The notes under the pieces were generated by a model, which was not told the DNA's origin, did not search any database, and was given only the letters and a program-made list of their open reading frames with translations. The translations under genes and the position numbers were made by a program. A stretch of DNA of 33,898 bases from Streptomyces brasiliensis (GTDB taxonomy: Bacteria > Actinomycetota > Actinomycetes > Streptomycetales > Streptomycetaceae): contig NZ_BMQA01000066.1 in the NCBI RefSeq assembly GCF_014647875.1, positions 1-33,898 on the forward strand, written 5' to 3'. Shown in pieces: positions 29,962 to 33,898 of this stretch. Numbering within the stretch: position 1 is the first letter of the stretch; the number at the start of each line of letters is the position of its first letter.

Positions 29962-30735
29962 CGGAGTCCTCTCGGGCGAGCAGTTGGGGGACGCACGGCG
30001 CAGCGGGAACCGACCGTCAACTCCGGTATGGAATCAGACAGTTAATCGGACAGCTACCCTACGCCACGCCTACCACGGTGAAGTAACCACTCCATGACTG
30101 TTGGGGACTTCCGGTCAGCCGAAACGATTCTTTGATATGGGGTGATGTTCGTGCCGGTGGCATGTGCGAATCAAAGAGGCCTTTGCGTGGAATAGGAGGA
30201 CTCGCGGGAAATACGCCATTGGTGAGCCGTGAGGTTTACCGGGGTTCGACGCCGGTCGGCCGGGTGCCGAGGGTTGCGGCGGCGATGACTGGGTCTGGCT
30301 GAGCAGCACCCTCCGGGTGAGGTCCTCCCGGTGTGGGGATGTCCTCCGGGGCTGCCGCACGGTTGGGCGGCGAAGCCGTGAAGACGTCAACACCCTTCTT
30401 CCACAGGGATGTTGAGCAGGGGCCCGGCTCCCGTCCCGGGTGACACTCCCGCCGTCCGGTGCGCTGAAGTGGATGACCTGATCATGCAGGTCTAGGCGCC
30501 CGCCCTCATGGGGAGGCATGCGGGCGCCGACCGCAGGAGCGGGCTGGTCCTCCCCCGCGCCGGCTCGCTCCTGCGCGTCAAGGCGGCTCGGGTGTCCCAC
30601 GTGGCAGTGGCGCCCGAGCCGCTGCGGCGACTGATCTTCTCCACGGTGGCCGACGGGAAAGTGGGTCTTCGAATTCGGGCGGGGTGGAGGTGTCCGCGGG
30701 CGCGCCGGGTGGTGACGCAGCGTGTGCGTAGGCGT
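29962..30735. other. Gene-poor stretch upstream of the conservon
   Basis: No supported gene is seen. The conservon promoter should lie in 29962-30110; the minus strand there has TAGGGT (TANNNT) near 30060, without a good -35. Open frames further on (to 30735) lack codon bias and family similarity, and the sequence is locally AT-richer (around 30120-30240), consistent with decayed or foreign DNA. Confidence 0.5.
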
Positions 30736-30894
30736 TCTTACGATGTCGCGCCCGTACCGGCCGTCGTCCGTGACCGGCCCGAAAAGGTCTGCCGCGGCGG
30801 CGTTGCGTGCCGGCGGGTCCAGGCGCCCGTCGTGAACGGTGACCGGCAGGGTGTCGTCAAAGCTACGCAGCACGCGCAGGAGTCCCGGGCGGAT
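30736..30894 (-). pseudogene. Fragment of an MmyB-type XRE regulator, interrupted at a MITE
   Basis: Reading the minus strand from the MITE edge gives IRPGLLRVLRSFDDT, LPVTVHDGRLDPPARNAAAADLF and GPVTDDGRY. This looks like the start of the MmyB ligand-binding domain that follows the XRE helix-turn-helix (typically RPxxxRLLDxxxDxPAxVxxxxxDxLAxNxxAxxLF). The N-terminal half is missing at the MITE and the frame loses similarity after about 53 codons. The assignment rests on this one stretch. A complete N-terminus of the same family starts at 33421. Confidence 0.4.
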
Positions 30895-30895
30895 C

Positions 30896-31061
30896 TAGTG
30901 CTGTGACCGGAAAGGTTCACCGGCTCGCGACGCCCGGCACGGCACCTCGCGGCGTTGTCGCCTCACCCGAGTACATCCAGTACGCGGGTGACGCTCCGCC
31001 TTGCGATGCACCGCACCGGACGCCGCGAGCTTCCCGGCAAACCTTCCCGGCCACAGCACTA
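30896..31061. mobile_element. MITE-like element, 162 bp, flanked by TA (IS630-type target)
   Basis: The ends are inverted repeats: from the CTAG at each edge, 21 of 23 positions pair (30895-30917 with 31040-31062, CTAGTGCTGTGRCCGG...). The symmetry continues inwards: CTCGCG-rich parts pair with an offset of 4 nt, and GCCTCACCCGAGTAC near the centre pairs with GTACGCGGGTGACGC, so the whole element can fold on itself. It has no ORF. Both ends abut TA within a CTAG, the target and duplication used by IS630 family transposases. It interrupts a regulator remnant. Confidence 0.78.
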
Positions 31062-31099
31062 GCTTTCGGGGGCGTGGATCTCCGGGGGAGGGGCAGTTC

Positions 31100-31228
31100 A
31101 CCGGCGAGGCGGTACAGGTGACCGGACGGCGGCGAGGGAGCCCGCGTACAGAACCGGCCGGTACCGGGCTCGATGAGAACGGCCTCATCACCGACCTGAG
31201 CAACGAGTACACCCGCGTTCCCGGCTGA
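31100..31228 (+). pseudogene. Possible C-terminal remnant of an NTF2/SnoaL-like protein
   Basis: Directly beside the MITE the plus strand reads QFTGEAVQVTGRR and then LDENGLITDLSNEYTRVPG before a stop. The pattern resembles the last beta-strands of SnoaL/NTF2-like proteins. The upstream part is absent, being replaced by the MITE, and a frame change is likely. This is a weak call based on short similarity from memory. Confidence 0.25.
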
Positions 31229-31360
31229 GATCCACGCCGGGTGTGCAGGGTCCGGGACCGGAAACGGGCCACCGCGTCGAGCCGAGGAAGCGTGCCACTT
31301 TCAAGTACACATGTTCCACAGGCGTCTTCCGGGGCTGGACTGCGGCCCCGGACGGCCACC

Positions 31361-31528
31361 GGGCGGGGGCCGTCGGTAGTCGCGGGCTGCGTGACGGGTG
31401 GTCGCGGCGGTGTTTTTGCGGCCGTTGTGCCGGTGAAGGGTGATCGCGAGGTTGCGGAGGCCGGCCATGGCGCAAGGCAGGCCGACGGTGCGGACTTGGA
31501 CTCGAGTTGCCCGGCGAGCGGTCCGCGT
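31361..31528 (-). pseudogene. C-terminal remnant of a DDE transposase
   Basis: The minus strand encodes RVQVRTVGLPCAMAGLRNLA followed by ITLHRHNGRKNTAATTRHAARD. This matches the conserved end of ISAs1-like/IS4-related streptomycete transposases (QVRTG..P..MA.LRNLAI..LR..G..NIAAA.RHHARD). The DDE catalytic part is not found upstream, so the element is truncated and dead. Inverted repeats of the original IS are not recognisable. Confidence 0.55.
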
Positions 31529-31729
31529 GAACGGCGTTCGCCAGGCCTCCGGGCCGCCGGCTTTCCCACACGAAGGGAACCTCACCGTCCAAGGGTGGTG
31601 TCCTGGGACCCGGTTGAACGGCATACGCACAGAGATCGTCGCTGAGGTGCTCGACCGTCTCCCGGTAGTCCCATTCCAGCGAACCGGCATTCCCGTCCCA
31701 GACCCCTGGGGCGAGGTCAAGGTCTGGGG

Positions 31730-32569
31730 CTACGCGAAGAAAGCGATGAGCTCCCGCACGATGTCGTCGGGGCGTTCTTCAGCGATATAGTGACCCGCCC
31801 CCTTCAGTTCGACGTAGCGTGCGTCTGCCGCCAACCCCTCCAGCTGCGTACGGAGAACCTCGAGGTTGTTGCCGCCGATTCCGAGCAGGGGCATGGTCAG
31901 TACCGGGTAGTCCTTCAGATCGGCTATGTCCTGCTGGAGGGCCTTGTACCAGCCATTCCCCCCGCGGATCGCATCCGGACTGCTGTAGGCGGCGGCGTAA
32001 ACGGCTCGGGTCTCCTCGCTGTAGGCTTTGGGGTCGCCCTGGAAGTCGATCAGCCAGTCGACGATAAACCGGAACCGCCCTTCAAGGAGCTGCTCGGGCA
32101 ATTCGTTGACCGCGTTGAGCGCGAACCACCACAGTGACGGCAACTTGCCTGGCTGGGGTAGCAGGGGGAATTGGTTGAACAGCTCGGTGGGATGTCCGAC
32201 CTCCCACAAAGCGACCTTCCGGGTCGCTTCGGGATGGTTCGCGGCGAAGCTGTGTGCCACCATCGACCCGATGTCCTCGCCTGCGATATATGCCTGGCGA
32301 TGTCCGAGGGAGCGAAGCAGCTCGTAGATGTCTCGGGCCATGGTCTTCTTGTCGTAACCGCCCGCGGGCTTGTCGGAGTCGCCCATACCGCGCAGGTCCG
32401 GGGCAATTACCTGGTAGTGCCGTGCCAGCGGCGGCATGATCTTGTGGAATTGGTACCAGGTGCGTGGCCAACCGGGGAGCAGGACCAAGGGGTCGCCCTG
32501 GCCTCCGATGACATAGTGCAGCCGGGTGCCGTTGACTTCAGCGAAGCGGCTGGTGAAACCCTCAATCAT
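31730..32569 (-). CDS. Alpha/beta hydrolase (epoxide hydrolase/haloalkane dehalogenase-like)
   Basis: This is a 279-residue alpha/beta-fold enzyme. ATG 32569 follows AGGAA. The oxyanion region reads LLPGWPRTWYQF (PGWP instead of the usual HGWP), then APDLRGMGDSDKP, the nucleophile elbow GEDIGS with Asp99 (usual GHDWGG), and the catalytic His260 in GAGHY. The Asp nucleophile points to epoxide hydrolase or dehalogenase chemistry; the acid residue is not obvious (GGNNLEVL). A cap domain (about 135-215) is rich in Trp and Phe. It lies downstream of the SnoaL-like gene on the same strand and may form an operon controlled by the divergent MmyB-type regulator. Confidence 0.9.
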   Translation of the reverse strand: MIEGFTSRFAEVNGTRLHYVIGGQGDPLVLLPGWPRTWYQFHKIMPPLARHYQVIAPDLRGMGDSDKPAGGYDKKTMARDIYELLRSLGHRQAYIAGEDIGSMVAHSFAANHPEATRKVALWEVGHPTELFNQFPLLPQPGKLPSLWWFALNAVNELPEQLLEGRFRFIVDWLIDFQGDPKAYSEETRAVYAAAYSSPDAIRGGNGWYKALQQDIADLKDYPVLTMPLLGIGGNNLEVLRTQLEGLAADARYVELKGAGHYIAEERPDDIVRELIAFFA

Positions 32570-32674
32570 GGTGTTCCTAGTTTCCGAATCGGGACGGCGG
32601 CTGCGGTTCCGGCCTGTAGACCGAGCAGGGCAGAAGCGCAGTCACCCGCGTGACGCTGAGCACGTTTCGTCTGC

Positions 32675-32815
32675 TCAGCCGGTCAGCGCATCCGCCGCAT
32701 CCCTCAGCAAGAACTGGGCCTGGCCACCGTTGACTTGGAAGTGGCCGCCGGAGTGGCGACGACGATCTCGCGTCACTCCGGCGTGGGCATGGGCGTGGGC
32801 GGACACCGAGGTCAC
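32675..32815 (-). CDS. Possible small ORF or gene remnant with a His-Ala repeat
   Basis: The gap between the SnoaL-like and hydrolase genes holds a 46-codon minus-strand frame from GTG 32815, containing VSAHAHAHAGVTRD, HSGGHFQVNGGQAQF and LLRDAADALTG before its stop. The periodic AHAHAH and the well-formed C-terminus look more protein-like than a chance frame, but no ribosome site is convincing. It could equally be the tail of a lost gene. No family is recognised. Confidence 0.28.
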   Translation of the reverse strand: MTSVSAHAHAHAGVTRDRRRHSGGHFQVNGGQAQFLLRDAADALTG

Positions 32816-32837
32816 CCTGCGGGGGACCGATCGTGGG

Positions 32838-33245
32838 TCAGCCGGCGAGCTGCTGCCGCAGTGCGTCGACGTCCATCAGGTACGTCATGGTCTTGAATCG
32901 GCCGTCCACGACCTCGTAGAACGCGGTCTCGGCGACGGAGATGCTCGCTCCGGTGTGGGCCACACCGTTCCACTCCGCCACCGGCGTTCCGGTGTCGAGT
33001 GCGCGAGCGGCGATGTGACTGCCCTCCACGAGAAGTTCCTGGATCTCCCAGTGGAGGTCCGGGACGGCTTCGGTGTGCTTGCGGAGCTCGGCGATGATGG
33101 CGTCACGGGGAACCGGAGTGGTGCCGCCCAGAAGAACCTCGTCGTGAAGGATCTCGCGGATTCCGTCGAAGTCACGCGTGTTCGCCATCTCCACGTACCG
33201 CCCGTAGAACTCGCGCAGCTCCTGCGCAGACGTGCCTGTACTCAT
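32838..33245 (-). CDS. SnoaL-like / ester cyclase family protein
   Basis: This is a 135-residue NTF2-fold protein. ATG 33245 follows GGAGAG. Typical family sequence: ELREFYGRYVEMANTRDFDGIREILHDEVLL, then AELRKHTEAVPDLHWEIQELLVEGSHIAARALDTGT, then ISVAETAFYEVVDGRFKTMTYLMDVDALRQQL. SnoaL members include polyketide cyclases and many uncharacterised isomerases or hydrolases; the substrate is unknown. It heads a probable operon with the alpha/beta hydrolase. A 28-bp perfect inverted repeat lies 25 bp upstream of the start, between it and the divergent XRE regulator. Confidence 0.85.
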   Translation of the reverse strand: MSTGTSAQELREFYGRYVEMANTRDFDGIREILHDEVLLGGTTPVPRDAIIAELRKHTEAVPDLHWEIQELLVEGSHIAARALDTGTPVAEWNGVAHTGASISVAETAFYEVVDGRFKTMTYLMDVDALRQQLAG

Positions 33246-33269
33246 CGTCAATCTCTCCAGTTCGTAGGT

Positions 33270-33297
33270 GGTCACACCCGTGGTGACGGGTGTGACC
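33270..33297. promoter_or_regulatory. 28-bp inverted repeat (12-bp perfect arms) upstream of the SnoaL-like gene
   Basis: The arm GGTCACACCCGT recurs as its exact complement after a 4-nt spacer (GGTG). It is centred about 38 bp upstream of the SnoaL-like start and about 137 bp from the divergent regulator start. It fits an operator for a dimeric regulator, or a leader hairpin. Confidence 0.6.
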
Positions 33298-33408
33298 CGT
33301 CGGCCCTGAACGAGGCCGTGAATCCATCCTTACCTCTCCACGCACCAGGCAAAATGGACCTGCTGAGCCTCGTACTGGCAGGGCGACCCTGTGCCTGCCG
33401 CGCCGCAC

Positions 33409-33414
33409 TAAAGT
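33409..33414 (+). promoter_or_regulatory. -10 box for a leaderless regulator mRNA
   Basis: TAAAGT (TANNNT) ends 6 nt before GTG 33421. With no ribosome site present, transcription starting at or next to the GTG would give a leaderless mRNA, common in streptomycetes. No clear -35 box is seen. Confidence 0.5.
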
Positions 33415-33420
33415 GGGGTC

Positions 33421-33898
33421 GTGGTTTCGAATTCGAACGAGCTCGCGTGCAGCCTGCGCCTCTGGCGCAGCCGCGTGTCACCCGCCGAGATAGGCCTTCC
33501 GGAGGGCGGCCGGCGCCGCGTGCCCGGCCTGCGCCGGCAGGAGGTCGCCCAGCTTTCCGGGTTGTCGGTCGAATACCTCGCCCGCCTGGAGCAGGGCCGC
33601 GCGACCCACCCGTCGTCGTCGGTGCTCATGTCGCTCGCTCGTGTGCTGCGGCTTTCTGACCAGGAGCGCGCACATCTCTTCCGGGTCGCGGATCAGGTCG
33701 AGCCTGCTCACGGGAGCATCAAGCGTCATGTCACGCCGAGCGTGCAGCGGATCCTGGACCGCCTGACCGACCTGCCCGTCCAGGTCGTCGACGCCTCGTG
33801 GCAGTGCATCACGTCCAATCCGCTCGCGTATGCCCTGACCGGCGACACGTCGGCACTGCCGATGCGTGAGCGGAACCTCGCCTGGACCGTCTTCACCG
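33421..33898 (+). CDS. XRE family regulator with MmyB-type domain (truncated by window end)
   Basis: The first 159 codons are present. From GTG 33421 the protein reads into the helix-turn-helix: LRLWRSRVSPAEIGLP, RRRVPGLRRQEVAQLSGLS and VEYLARLEQGR (about residues 10-65). The MmyB ligand-binding domain starts near residue 105 (VQRILDRLTDLPVQVVDASW, NPLAYALTGD) and is cut at the window edge. MmyB-type XRE regulators often control neighbouring genes for small-molecule metabolism. This one is divergent from the SnoaL-like/hydrolase genes, a typical arrangement for local control. Its ligand is unknown. Confidence 0.92.
   Translation, partial: MVSNSNELACSLRLWRSRVSPAEIGLPEGGRRRVPGLRRQEVAQLSGLSVEYLARLEQGRATHPSSSVLMSLARVLRLSDQERAHLFRVADQVEPAHGSIKRHVTPSVQRILDRLTDLPVQVVDASWQCITSNPLAYALTGDTSALPMRERNLAWTVFT

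Noticed and set aside
30115..30873. 252-codon minus-strand frame upstream of the conservon
   Set aside because: Only its first ~45 codons resemble a known domain (MmyB); the rest lacks codon bias, domains and a ribosome site, so it is treated as a remnant, not an intact gene.
33379..33391. CAGGG-N3-CCCTG repeat as an operator for the XRE gene
   Set aside because: Five-bp arms of G/C are expected by chance in this DNA; the 28-bp repeat at 33270 is much stronger.

Overview
This window looks like a Streptomyces (or very close actinomycete) chromosome segment. It has very high GC with strong GC bias at third codon positions, many GTG starts, and several genes that appear leaderless or nearly so. 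It also carries families typical of the genus: DUF3558 lipoproteins, DUF2637, DUF6126, an LLM-oxidoreductase/FMN-reductase duo, a complete conservon (cvnA-B-C-D) and MmyB-type XRE regulators. No tRNA, rRNA or CRISPR array was seen.

Layout. 1-4.9 kb: the start of a DUF2637 membrane protein, two tandem DUF3558 lipoproteins, an RtcB RNA ligase, a MarR regulator, a small secreted protein and a YnfA-family membrane protein. 4.9-9 kb: an SDR oxidoreductase coupled to a DUF6126 peptide, a CX5R-type phosphatase, a divergent HxlR regulator/zinc-independent alcohol dehydrogenase pair with a centred operator-like dyad, and an AraC-type regulator. 9-15.1 kb: the LLM/FMN reductase pair, a response regulator/histidine kinase/GNAT operon and an M20 peptidase. 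15.1-19.9 kb: a probable cell-envelope cluster with an MprF-type (DUF2156) aminoacyl-lipid synthase, a small two-TM protein, an M56-type membrane protease, a BlaI/MecI-type repressor and, divergently, UppP (undecaprenyl-diphosphatase). 19.9-24.4 kb: a ChrB-like protein coupled to an MFS transporter, then a Tat-exported PHP-domain protein with a His-rich N-terminus coupled to an unknown protein ending in a Cys-Cys motif. 24.4-30 kb: an acyl-CoA dehydrogenase-like protein lacking the usual catalytic Glu positions, converging on the conservon and its GAF-domain partner. 30-33.9 kb: a decayed accessory patch with gene remnants, a 162-bp MITE, a transposase tail, an alpha/beta hydrolase, a SnoaL-like protein and a divergent MmyB-type XRE regulator cut by the window end.

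The most interesting signal is in the envelope cluster. Two 19-bp dyads of the same form (CTAC-N5-GTAG with matching flanks) precede the aminoacyl-lipid synthase and the small membrane gene. A related CTACAGTC-containing dyad lies between blaI and uppP. BlaI/MecI/CopY repressors are known to bind TACA/TGTA dyads, and the M56 protein resembles a BlaR1 protease without a beta-lactam-binding domain. I infer a BlaI-M56 sensor-repressor regulon controlling undecaprenyl-phosphate recycling and lipid aminoacylation. Other well-defined dyads sit at the hxlR, LLM, chrB and SnoaL promoters and give testable regulatory predictions.
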